Shown piece after piece: positions 1 to 6,545 of a DNA stretch of 24,487 bases. Below the pieces are notes generated by a model. The model did not search any database. It worked only from the letters and a program-made list of their open reading frames with translations, and was not told the origin of the DNA. Location: contig CAZYYO010000039.1 in assembly GCA_964650965.1 (NCBI GenBank), positions 1 through 24,487 on the forward strand, given 5' to 3'. The DNA comes from CAZYYO01 sp964650965 (GTDB taxonomy: Bacteria; Bacillota; Clostridia; Lachnospirales; Lachnospiraceae). Position numbers and translations under genes: made by a program. Numbering within the stretch: position 1 is the stretch's first letter; every line of letters begins with the position of its first letter.

Positions 1-2
1 CA

Positions 3-59
3 GAGACACCAGAGTTCCAGAAGATGTACAAGGAATATAACGAGGAATACCATATCTAG
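3..59 (+). CDS. C-terminal end of an upstream gene (partial, unidentified)
   Basis: Frame 3 is open from the window edge and reads ETPEFQKMYKEYNEEYHI before a TAG stop at 57-59. The charged, aromatic-rich composition looks like a real protein tail, while the other two forward frames give less protein-like sequence. Eighteen residues are too few to name a family. The asnB promoter begins about 40 bases downstream, so this gene probably belongs to a separate transcription unit. Confidence 0.35.
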   Translation, partial: ETPEFQKMYKEYNEEYHI

Positions 60-101
60 TAATAGATGAATGTGATTATTTGAAAAAAATTAAAAAAGTT
101 G

Positions 102-130
102 TTGACAAAGAACAACGAAAAGAATAATAT
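102..130 (+). promoter_or_regulatory. Strong sigma-A promoter for asnB-glnN
   Basis: TTGACA (102-107) and TAATAT (125-130) are separated by 17 bases, and the -35 box is preceded by A/T tracts resembling an UP element. The 17 bases AAAAAAGTTGTTGACAA around the -35 box are identical to those of the putative rRNA promoter at 24379. Transcription would start near 137, only about 10 bases before the terminator hairpin, and I see no other promoter between that hairpin and asnB. Confidence 0.8.
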
Positions 131-144
131 GAACATAACTTAAA

Positions 145-158
145 TGGCAAAGGCGCCA
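145..158 (+). promoter_or_regulatory. Putative ANTAR antiterminator hairpin, asnB leader
   Basis: TGGC (145-148) pairs with GCCA (155-158) and closes a six-base loop AAAGGC (149-154). The same loop closes hairpins in the amt leader (4217-4222) and the glnA-like leader (6249-6254). A at loop position 1 and G at position 4 match the known recognition pattern of ANTAR proteins. The hairpin lies inside the 5' arm of the following terminator, so the two structures exclude each other. The four-pair stem is short, and binding is inferred. Confidence 0.6.
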
Positions 159-198
159 CGGATTTATTAGAAATCTGTGGTGCCTTTGCCTTTTTTTA
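146..198 (+). terminator. Leader terminator (attenuator) before asnB
   Basis: A 20-bp stem (146-165 with 171-190, two G-U pairs) has a five-base loop ATTAG and is followed by seven T. It sits between the only recognisable promoter and the asnB start, so asnB and glnN expression should require readthrough. It could also serve as the 3' terminator of the upstream gene, but its position after a near-consensus promoter favours attenuation. Confidence 0.85.
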
Positions 199-250
199 TT
201 TTAGATTCCAAACCATGCAAGGGTGGAAGAGGAAAGAGAGGGACAGTGAT

Positions 251-1834
251 ATGTGTTCGATTATGGGTATGGCAAAGCAGAATATTTCCATGGAGATGTT
301 CAAAGAGAATTTTGCCAAGACATCATCCAGAGGACCTGATATGTCACGAATTATTACAAGCGGTGAGGCGGTGTTAGGATTTCAACGCCTGTCCATTATG
401 GGATTAGATGAAAGTGGCATGCAGCCATTTGAACTCCATGGTAATTATGTGGTATGCAACGGTGAATTATATGGCTTTCGGGAAGAAAAGCAGAAATTAG
501 TACAGGATGGTTACTCCTTCCAAAGTGAATCTGATTGTGAAATCATTCTTCCAATGTATGAAAAATATGGTCAGGATATGTTTCATCGATTAGATGCAGA
601 ATTTGCAATGATTATTTATGACAGCAAGAGAAAGCAGCTAGTGGCAGCAAGAGACCCCATTGGGATTCGACCATTATTTTATGGCTATGATCCACAGGGA
701 GAAATCATTTTCGCCAGCGAAGCCAAGAACCTAGTAGCCATTTGCAAAAAGGTTCGACCATTTCCACCAGGTCACTATTATTTAGATGGCAGATTTATTT
801 CTTACAAGGATCCATCCAAGAGACAGGAATATGTAACAGATACCTTTCAGCAGGTATGCCAGAATATTCACCATAAGCTGGTGGCAGGAGTTGAGAAACG
901 GTTGGATGCAGATGCTCCTGTGGGATTTCTGTTAAGTGGTGGCTTAGACAGCTCCCTGGTATGTGCTATTGCAAGTAAGCTGATGAAGAAGCAGATTAAG
1001 ACCTATGCTATTGGAATGAATGAGGATGCTATTGATTTAAAATATGCCAGAGAGGTTGCAGATTACCTTCACAGTGAGCATCACGAAATTATTATTAACA
1101 AGGAGATTGTACTAGAGTCTCTAGAGCAGGTAGTCAGCATCTTAGGAACCTATGATATTACAACCATTCGAGCCAGCATGGGAATGTATCTTATCTGCAA
1201 GGCAATTCATGAACAGACGGATATAAGAGTACTTCTTACCGGAGAGATTTCAGATGAAATCTTCGGATACAAATATACAGACTTCGCACCAGATGCAGAA
1301 GAGTTTCAGTTAGAGGCTGAGAAGCGGCTGCGGGAATTATATATGTATGATGTACTTCGTGCAGATCGATGTATTTCTGTAAATTCTATGGAAGCAAGAG
1401 TTCCCTTTGGAGATTTGGATTTTGTTGATTATGTAATGTCCATTCCACCATCTATGAAGATGAATACATATAACAAGGGGAAATATTTACTGCGACATGC
1501 CTTTGAAGAAGGAGATTATCTTCCTTACGATATTTTATATCGGGAAAAAGCAGCATTTTCAGATGCAGTAGGACATTCCATGGTGGATTACATTAAGGAA
1601 TATGCCGAAAGCTTGTATTCTGCAGAAGAATTTGAAAGTAAAAGAAAGAAATATACATTTGCAACACCATTTACAAAAGAATCCCTTCTATACCGGGAGC
1701 TTTTTGAGAAATATTATCCAAATCAAGCAGAAATGGTAGCTGATTTCTGGATGCCTAATAAGAATTGGGAGAACTGTAATGTAAATGATCCCTCTGCCAG
1801 AGTATTGAAGAATTATGGCCAGAGTGGTTATTGA
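251..1834 (+). CDS. asnB: Asparagine synthase (glutamine-hydrolysing)
   Basis: Makes asparagine from aspartate, glutamine and ATP in the cytosol. The start at 251 is chosen because it puts the obligatory nucleophile at position 2 (MCSIMG), as class II glutamine amidotransferases require once Met1 is removed; a longer reading from 215 would bury it. The predicted protein is 527 aa, usual for AsnB. The amidotransferase half covers roughly residues 2-190. The synthetase half follows, with the PP-loop motif SGGLDSS at 229-235 and a GEISDEIFGY motif further on. A purine-rich stretch (AGAGG, about 237-241) is the likely ribosome binding site. glnN begins 23 bases after the stop, so the two are probably one transcript under the attenuator at 146-198. 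This ties amide synthesis to nitrogen supply. Function is confident; regulation is inferred. Confidence 0.95.
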   Translation: MCSIMGMAKQNISMEMFKENFAKTSSRGPDMSRIITSGEAVLGFQRLSIMGLDESGMQPFELHGNYVVCNGELYGFREEKQKLVQDGYSFQSESDCEIILPMYEKYGQDMFHRLDAEFAMIIYDSKRKQLVAARDPIGIRPLFYGYDPQGEIIFASEAKNLVAICKKVRPFPPGHYYLDGRFISYKDPSKRQEYVTDTFQQVCQNIHHKLVAGVEKRLDADAPVGFLLSGGLDSSLVCAIASKLMKKQIKTYAIGMNEDAIDLKYAREVADYLHSEHHEIIINKEIVLESLEQVVSILGTYDITTIRASMGMYLICKAIHEQTDIRVLLTGEISDEIFGYKYTDFAPDAEEFQLEAEKRLRELYMYDVLRADRCISVNSMEARVPFGDLDFVDYVMSIPPSMKMNTYNKGKYLLRHAFEEGDYLPYDILYREKAAFSDAVGHSMVDYIKEYAESLYSAEEFESKRKKYTFATPFTKESLLYRELFEKYYPNQAEMVADFWMPNKNWENCNVNDPSARVLKNYGQSGY

Positions 1835-1857
1835 TAGAGATAAAGGAGGAAAAGAAG

Positions 1858-3951
1858 ATGACGAATGTACCAGAGTTATTTGGAAGTATGGTATTTAACG
1901 ACGAGGTAATGAAGGAACGGCTGCCTAAGGATGTTTATAAAGCACTTCAAAAGACCATTGATGATGGCTTACATCTTCAGCTGGATGTGGCAAATGTAGT
2001 AGCCAGTGCCATGAAGGACTGGGCAACTGAAAAAGGAGCAACCCATTTTACCCATTGGTTTCAGCCAATGACAGGAGTAACCGCAGAGAAGCATGACAGC
2101 TTTATATCTCCGGAACCAGGCGGCAAGGTAATTATGGAATTCTCAGGTAAGGAATTAGTAAAGGGAGAGCCGGATGCATCTTCCTTCCCATCCGGTGGAC
2201 TTCGAGCAACCTTTGAAGCCAGAGGCTATACCGCATGGGACCCTACCAGCTATGCATTTATTAAGGATGACACCTTATGTATTCCTACCGCTTTCTGTTC
2301 TTACAGCGGAGAGGCGTTAGATAAGAAGACACCATTGCTTCGGTCCATGCAGGCGTTGGAGAAGCAGGCAGTACGTGTTCTGAAATTATTTGGAAATGAT
2401 AATGTGAAACGGGTCATTACCACTGTGGGTCCGGAACAGGAATATTTCCTGATTGATGAATCCATGTATGATGCTAGACCTGATTTGATTTATACCGGAA
2501 GAACTCTATTTGGTGCTAAGCCACCTAAGGGTCAGGAATTAGAGGACCATTACTTTGGAACCATTAAGCCTAGAGTATCGGCCTACATGAAAGAGTTAGA
2601 CCAGGAGTTGTGGAAACTTGGTATCCTTGCAAAAACCAAGCATAATGAAGTTGCACCCGCTCAGCATGAGCTGGCACCAGTTTTCTCAACCACGAACATA
2701 GCCACTGATCACAATCAGCTTACCATGGAGTTGATGAAAACCGTAGCAGGAAGACACGGTATGAGATGTCTGCTTCACGAGAAACCATTTGCAGGTGTAA
2801 ATGGTTCCGGAAAACACAATAACTGGTCTATCTCAACGGATACCGGAGTAAACCTGTTAGAGCCTGGTGCTACTCCTTCCCAAAATGCACAATTCCTATT
2901 GTTCTTGACCGCTGTCATCAAGGCAGTAGATGATTATCAGGAATTGCTCCGGGTGTCTGTTGCTAGTGCTGGAAATGATCACAGATTAGGAGCAAATGAA
3001 GCTCCACCAGCCATCATGTCTGTTTTCCTTGGAGATGAACTGACAGCAGTATTAGAGTCCATCGACAAAGGAACAGAATATGAAGATAAAGGTAAGACAT
3101 TAATGTCTATTGGAGCCATTGTGCTTCCTCATATACCAAAGGATACTACTGACCGTAACAGAACGTCACCCTTTGCTTTTACAGGAAATAAGTTTGAGTT
3201 CCGTTCGCTAGGCTCTACAGCATCCATTTCTGGTCCAAATGTGGTATTAAATACCATTGTTGCAGAAAGCCTAGGAGAATTTGCAGATGAATTAGAAGGT
3301 GCAGAAGACTTTGATGCAGCACTTGCCGCTTTGATTCTTCGAGAAATTCGTCAGCATAAGAGAATTATCTTCAATGGTAATGGATATGGGGATGAATGGT
3401 TAGTAGAAGCCAAGAAGCGTGGATTATCTAATCTAAAATCTACGGTAGATGCTCTTCCAGTATTTATTTCAGATAAGACGGTGGATGTATTTACTAGAAA
3501 TAAGGTATATACCAAGGCAGAAATCTACTCCCGTTATGATATTCTTCTGGAGAATTACTATAAGACCATTAATATTGAAGCTCTTACTATGATTAGTATG
3601 GTAAAGCGTGATATTATGGGTGCTGCAAATGAATATCAGTATTCCCTGGCTTCCACCTTAAATGCGAAGAAGTCAACAGGATTAGCTTTGGATTGCAGTG
3701 CAGATGAGAAGCTGTTAGAACAGGCATCCAAGCTGACTGGTCAGTTACTTTCTAAGCTAGAGGTGTTAGAGGCAGATGTGGCGAAGGAAGATGAATTTGA
3801 TGATGATTATCAGTTGGCGAAGTATCATAGAGAGGTTATTTTTGAAGATATGAATGAGTTAAGGCAGGTGGTGGATCAGCTGGAGACGGTGGTTCCAGGG
3901 GATATTTGGCCTTATCCAACGTATGGTGAGATTTTGTATAGTGTGAGGTAA
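1858..3951 (+). CDS. glnN: Glutamine synthetase type III
   Basis: ATP-dependent synthesis of glutamine from glutamate and ammonium, in the cytosol. The length of 697 aa and the motifs are those of the GlnN class (GSIII, about 700 aa) rather than the 440-470 aa GSI. Visible are GPEQEYF (191-197), the long block NEVAPAQHELAP, the ATP/metal block GVNGSGKHNNW (about 313-323) and NRTSPFAFTG (434-443). All signature acidic residues I can place are present, so this looks like the working GS of the locus. The start at 1858 has AGGAGG at 1844-1849; an upstream in-frame Met at 1831 overlaps the asnB stop and lacks such a site. The gene follows asnB closely. Its stop codon abuts the palindromic repeat copy 1, which therefore lies in the 3' part of this transcript. 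Confidence 0.95.
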   Translation: MTNVPELFGSMVFNDEVMKERLPKDVYKALQKTIDDGLHLQLDVANVVASAMKDWATEKGATHFTHWFQPMTGVTAEKHDSFISPEPGGKVIMEFSGKELVKGEPDASSFPSGGLRATFEARGYTAWDPTSYAFIKDDTLCIPTAFCSYSGEALDKKTPLLRSMQALEKQAVRVLKLFGNDNVKRVITTVGPEQEYFLIDESMYDARPDLIYTGRTLFGAKPPKGQELEDHYFGTIKPRVSAYMKELDQELWKLGILAKTKHNEVAPAQHELAPVFSTTNIATDHNQLTMELMKTVAGRHGMRCLLHEKPFAGVNGSGKHNNWSISTDTGVNLLEPGATPSQNAQFLLFLTAVIKAVDDYQELLRVSVASAGNDHRLGANEAPPAIMSVFLGDELTAVLESIDKGTEYEDKGKTLMSIGAIVLPHIPKDTTDRNRTSPFAFTGNKFEFRSLGSTASISGPNVVLNTIVAESLGEFADELEGAEDFDAALAALILREIRQHKRIIFNGNGYGDEWLVEAKKRGLSNLKSTVDALPVFISDKTVDVFTRNKVYTKAEIYSRYDILLENYYKTINIEALTMISMVKRDIMGAANEYQYSLASTLNAKKSTGLALDCSADEKLLEQASKLTGQLLSKLEVLEADVAKEDEFDDDYQLAKYHREVIFEDMNELRQVVDQLETVVPGDIWPYPTYGEILYSVR

Positions 3952-4128
3952 ATTTGCGGTAAGGCGACGCAGTTGGTGTGTATACTTCCTCCACCAACGC
4001 GCTTTCGCTCTGATAAATACGTAGCAGTACTAACTTCGCGAGCACGGTGTGCTCACTCAGTAAGTGCTGACGTATTTACAAGGTTGGTGTTGGAAGTATA
4101 CACACCAACTGCTCACGTTACTGTAAAT
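3952..4128 (+). repeat. Palindromic element, copy 1 (177 bp)
   Basis: An imperfect inverted repeat that starts immediately after the glnN stop. Stem I is 3952-3962 with 4118-4128 (11 pairs counting G-U). Stem II is a perfect 20 bp (3970-3989 with 4092-4111). Stem III is a perfect 9 bp (4014-4022 with 4070-4078). The apical hairpin is GAGCAC-GGT-GTGCTC (4040-4054). The heptamer GTTGGTG or its complement occurs four times, so each half can also fold on itself. Copy 2 (8457-8634) lies in the opposite orientation and keeps the stems through compensatory changes. No protein is plausible inside it. The strand given is only a convention; whether it acts as RNA or DNA is unknown. Confidence 0.85.
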
Positions 4129-4130
4129 TA

Positions 4131-4160
4131 TTGGTTCGTAGAAGAGGCTTACGTAATAAT
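4131..4160 (+). promoter_or_regulatory. Weak candidate promoter for amt
   Basis: TTGGTT (4131-4136) is followed after 18 bases by AATAAT (4155-4160). The -10 box is fair and the -35 box is poor. If real, transcription starts near 4167, just before the leader hairpins. Otherwise amt depends on readthrough from asnB-glnN across the palindromic element. Confidence 0.35.
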
Positions 4161-4168
4161 AAAAGAGC

Positions 4169-4207
4169 ACTGCCCGATGAGAATTCTGCTACGCAGAATG
4201 GGGCAGT
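4169..4207 (+). other. Leader hairpin upstream of the amt attenuator
   Basis: ACTGCCC (4169-4175) pairs with GGGCAGT (4201-4207), and inside it ATTCTGC (4183-4189) pairs with GCAGAAT (4193-4199) around a three-base loop. No T tract follows, so it is not a terminator. It could be a first hairpin of the antitermination leader or a transcript-stabilising stem. It has no AxxGxx hexaloop. Confidence 0.6.
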
Positions 4208-4212
4208 ACAAG

Positions 4213-4226
4213 GCACAAAGGCGTGC
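4213..4226 (+). promoter_or_regulatory. Putative ANTAR antiterminator hairpin, amt leader
   Basis: GCAC (4213-4216) pairs with GTGC (4223-4226) around the hexaloop AAAGGC (4217-4222), the same loop as in the asnB and glnA-like leaders. The 3' strand of the hairpin is part of the terminator's 5' arm (4222-4230), so hairpin and terminator are mutually exclusive. Recognition by the ANTAR protein encoded at 7798 is inferred from the A1/G4 loop pattern and the shared locus. Confidence 0.62.
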
Positions 4227-4267
4227 ATACTGGTCAGGGGAAATTGCCCGGCGGTATGCACGTTTTT
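4222..4267 (+). terminator. Leader terminator (attenuator) before amt
   Basis: CGTGCATAC (4222-4230) pairs perfectly with GTATGCACG (4254-4262), followed by five T. The enclosed region carries a second hairpin in which GGG (4237-4239) pairs with CCC (4247-4249), with a bulged A and an outer C-G pair. The same arrangement occurs in the glnA-like leader. It ends 28 bases before the amt start, with no promoter in between. Confidence 0.85.
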
Positions 4268-4295
4268 ATATTTCAAAAAAAGGAGGAAATGAATT

Positions 4296-6086
4296 ATGTT
4301 ACTTTCAATGACAGCGGCGGAAATTTTAGATTCCGCAAACTCAAGTATTTTTGCAGTTTGGTTTCTCATTGGTGCGGCATTGGTTTTTTGGATGCAGGCA
4401 GGTTTTGCTATGGTGGAGGCTGGCTTTACCAGGGCAAAAAATACGGGAAATATTTTAATGAAGAATCTGATGGACTTTTGTATTGGTACCGTCATGTTTA
4501 TTCTCATTGGTTTTTCTCTTCTCTTAGGAGAGGATATGGTTGGTCTCATTGGAAAGCCTGGGTTTGATATTTTTACTACCTATCAGAACTTTGATTATTC
4601 CAGTTTTGTGTTCAACCTGGTATTTTGTGCTACCACAGCTACCATCGTATCAGGAGCTATGGCAGAAAGAACCAAGTTCTTATCCTACTGTGTATATTCC
4701 GCAGTGATTTCTGGTTTGATATATCCCATTGAGGCTCACTGGATCTGGGGCGGCGGCTGGTTATCTCAGTTAGGCTTCCATGATTTTGCAGGCAGCTGTG
4801 CCATTCATATGGTAGGTGGTATCTGTGCTTTGATTGGTGCAAGTCTTTTAGGACCTCGTATTGGTAAATTTACCAGGGATAAAAGTGGTGCGATTACTAA
4901 AGTTAATGCATTCCCTGGACATAACCTTCCTTTAGGATGTCTTGGTGTATTTATTCTCTGGTTAGGCTGGTATGGATTTAATGGTGCTGCAGCTACCTCT
5001 GTAGAGCAGTTAGGAAGTATTTTCCTTACTACCACAGTAGCACCGGCAGTAGCAACGGTTGTATGTATGATTTTTACCTGGTTGAAATTCGGTAAGCCAG
5101 ATGTATCCATGTGCTTAAATGCTTCTCTTGCAGGTCTGGTTGCCATTACTGCTCCCTGTGATGTTACTGACTGCTTTGGTGCCATTGTGATTGGAGCTGT
5201 TGCCGGTTTGTTAGTGGTATTTGGCGTATGGCTGTTAGATGAGAAGTTAAGAGTTGATGACCCGGTTGGTGCTGTTGCAGTTCACTGCATGAATGGTATC
5301 TGGGGAACATTTGCAACGGGATTATTTGCAACCAATACAGCACCTGGATATGCCATTGCAGATGCATCTGGAAATGAACTGGTTGGTTTATTCTATGGCG
5401 GTGGATTTAAGCTGTTAGGATTACAGTGTCTGGGAATTTTATCTGTAGGAGCGTTTGCAGCGGTAACCATTACCCTTACCTTCCAGGCAATTAGAGCAAT
5501 CTTCGGACTTCGTGTCAGTGCTGAAGAAGAGATTACCGGATTAGATGCAATGGAACATGGACTTCCAAGTGCATATGCTGGATTTGATATTGCAGAGGAT
5601 CAGTATGGATTCGAATATCTAGATGATACCTATGAGCCTGAGATGGCTGAAGCTCCAGTAACGAAAGAAGCTGCAGTACCTGTAATGGTTAGCGATAATG
5701 TAGATGAAACAACTATGAAACAGGGCTCACCTAAGATGACGAAGATTGAAATCTTATGTAAGGAAAGAAATCTGGAACGATTAAAGAACGCTATGTTAGA
5801 GCTGGGAATTACCGGTATGACAGTCAGCCATGTAATGGGTTGTGGCGTTCAAAAGGGACAGCCAGAGTATTATCGAGGCGTTGCTTTAGAGGCATCCCTG
5901 TTACCTAAGATACGTATTGATGTGGTTGTATGTGCAGTGCCGGTAGCCAGTGTTATTGATACTGCGAAAAAGGTTCTGTATACAGGTCACATTGGAGATG
6001 GCAAGATCTTCGTATACAATGTAGAAAATGTAGTGAAGGTTCGTACTGGAGAGGAAGGCTTTGATGCTCTTCAGGATGAAGAATAA
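4296..6086 (+). CDS. amt: Ammonium channel fused to a C-terminal PII (GlnB) domain
   Basis: Conducts ammonium/ammonia across the membrane and carries its own PII-type regulator. The first ~410 residues are an Amt/MEP/Rh channel with many hydrophobic segments. The twin pore histidines appear as His171 (in AIHMVGG) and His330 (in AVHCMNGIWG). A linker of about 70 residues, rich in acidic residues, leads to a PII domain from about residue 481. There the T-loop reads QKGQPEYYRG, with Tyr526 at the place of the classic uridylylation tyrosine, followed by LPKIRIDVVV and the GDGKIFVYNVENVVKVRTGE end typical of PII. AGGAGG (4281-4286) supports the start. Usually glnB is a separate gene beside amt; here they are one 596-aa chain. 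The leader terminator suggests control by antitermination under nitrogen limitation. Confidence 0.95.
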   Translation: MLLSMTAAEILDSANSSIFAVWFLIGAALVFWMQAGFAMVEAGFTRAKNTGNILMKNLMDFCIGTVMFILIGFSLLLGEDMVGLIGKPGFDIFTTYQNFDYSSFVFNLVFCATTATIVSGAMAERTKFLSYCVYSAVISGLIYPIEAHWIWGGGWLSQLGFHDFAGSCAIHMVGGICALIGASLLGPRIGKFTRDKSGAITKVNAFPGHNLPLGCLGVFILWLGWYGFNGAAATSVEQLGSIFLTTTVAPAVATVVCMIFTWLKFGKPDVSMCLNASLAGLVAITAPCDVTDCFGAIVIGAVAGLLVVFGVWLLDEKLRVDDPVGAVAVHCMNGIWGTFATGLFATNTAPGYAIADASGNELVGLFYGGGFKLLGLQCLGILSVGAFAAVTITLTFQAIRAIFGLRVSAEEEITGLDAMEHGLPSAYAGFDIAEDQYGFEYLDDTYEPEMAEAPVTKEAAVPVMVSDNVDETTMKQGSPKMTKIEILCKERNLERLKNAMLELGITGMTVSHVMGCGVQKGQPEYYRGVALEASLLPKIRIDVVVCAVPVASVIDTAKKVLYTGHIGDGKIFVYNVENVVKVRTGEEGFDALQDEE

Positions 6087-6115
6087 AATATAATTTTCAT
6101 AAATAACAACAAATG

Positions 6116-6186
6116 AAACCGTTGCTGTCAGTTCCTCCGGAAGTATCATATTTCTGGAGAGAAACCGGTAGCAACGGTTTTTCTTT
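6116..6186 (+). terminator. Terminator after amt
   Basis: AAACCGTTGCT (6116-6126) pairs with AGCAACGGTTT (6170-6180), followed by TTCTTTT. An inner stem CTCCGGAA (6135-6142) with TTCTGGAG (6152-6159) makes a branched, extended structure. It lies upstream of the next promoter, so it closes the amt transcript. Confidence 0.85.
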
Positions 6187-6200
6187 TCTATGAAAAATGC

Positions 6201-6229
6201 TTTACAAACACAAACATTTATATTAAACT
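6201..6229 (+). promoter_or_regulatory. Promoter for the glnA-like/ANTAR operon
   Basis: TTTACA (6201-6206) and TAAACT (6224-6229) are 17 bases apart. The -35 box is near consensus and the -10 box is fair. Transcription would start near 6236, so the first structure in the RNA is the AAAGGC hairpin at 6242. Confidence 0.55.
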
Positions 6230-6241
6230 ATAAAAATAGTA

Positions 6242-6261
6242 AGCGGACAAAGGCGTTCGTT
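6242..6261 (+). promoter_or_regulatory. Putative ANTAR antiterminator hairpin, glnA-like leader
   Basis: AGCGGAC (6242-6248) pairs with GTTCGTT (6255-6261) through seven pairs including G-U, around the hexaloop AAAGGC (6249-6254). This is the longest stem of the three leader copies. Its 3' strand is the terminator's 5' arm, so it should act as an antiterminator when stabilised. Because the ANTAR gene lies downstream in the same operon, this may be autoregulation. Confidence 0.65.
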
Positions 6262-6322
6262 ATATAGTCATTAACGCAGGGAAAAGTTCCCGCTTTAATG
6301 AGTGTATAGCGGACGCTTTTTT
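6253..6322 (+). terminator. Leader terminator (attenuator) before the glnA-like gene
   Basis: 6253-6266 pairs with 6303-6316 through about 14 pairs (several G-U), and six T follow. The enclosed sequence folds on its own: TCATTAA (6268-6274) pairs with TTAATGA (6295-6301), and inside it a CAGGG...CCCG hairpin has a bulged A, like the one nested in the amt attenuator. It ends about 33 bases before the coding start on the left side of the scaffold gap. Confidence 0.85.
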
Positions 6323-6335
6323 GTGTTTTTTAGAA

Positions 6336-6545
6336 GCATTACAGGAGGAGATATTATGGCTGGTTATACAGTAAGTGAAGTGTTGGATTTNNNNNNNNNN
6401 NNNNNNNNNNNNNNNNNNNNNNNNNNNNNNNNNNNNNNNNNNNNNNNNNNNNNNNNNNNNNNNNNNNNNNNNNNNNNNNNNNNNNNNNNNGCATTACAGG
6501 AGGAGATATTATGGCTGGTTATACAGTAAGTGAAGTGTTGGATTT
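6336..6545. other. Scaffold gap of 100 N between identical 55-base contig ends
   Basis: Bases 6391-6490 are N. The 55 bases before the gap (6336-6390) are identical to the 55 bases after it (6491-6545). They cover the ribosome binding site and first codons of the glnA-like gene. An exact overlap of 55 is what two neighbouring de Bruijn contigs sharing one k-mer would give, so the gap is probably artificial and the true sequence continuous. The start codon at 6356 is then the same as the one at 6511. A real tandem duplication cannot be excluded from this sequence alone. Confidence 0.85.

Noticed and set aside
3952..4128. Insertion sequence or transposase remnant
   Set aside because: No transposase-like reading frame and no convincing target-site duplication could be defined; only the structured palindrome is supported.
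3973..4311. 112-aa reading frame between glnN and amt
   Set aside because: It runs through the palindromic element and the attenuator, has no ribosome binding site or protein-like composition, and overlaps the amt start.
4118..4549. 143-aa minus-strand reading frame overlapping the amt start
   Set aside because: It is antisense to a clear Amt coding region and its leader, with no start signal.
6302..6529. Reading frame spanning the N gap
   Set aside because: It is made of leader, ambiguous bases and a duplicated contig end; it is not a gene.
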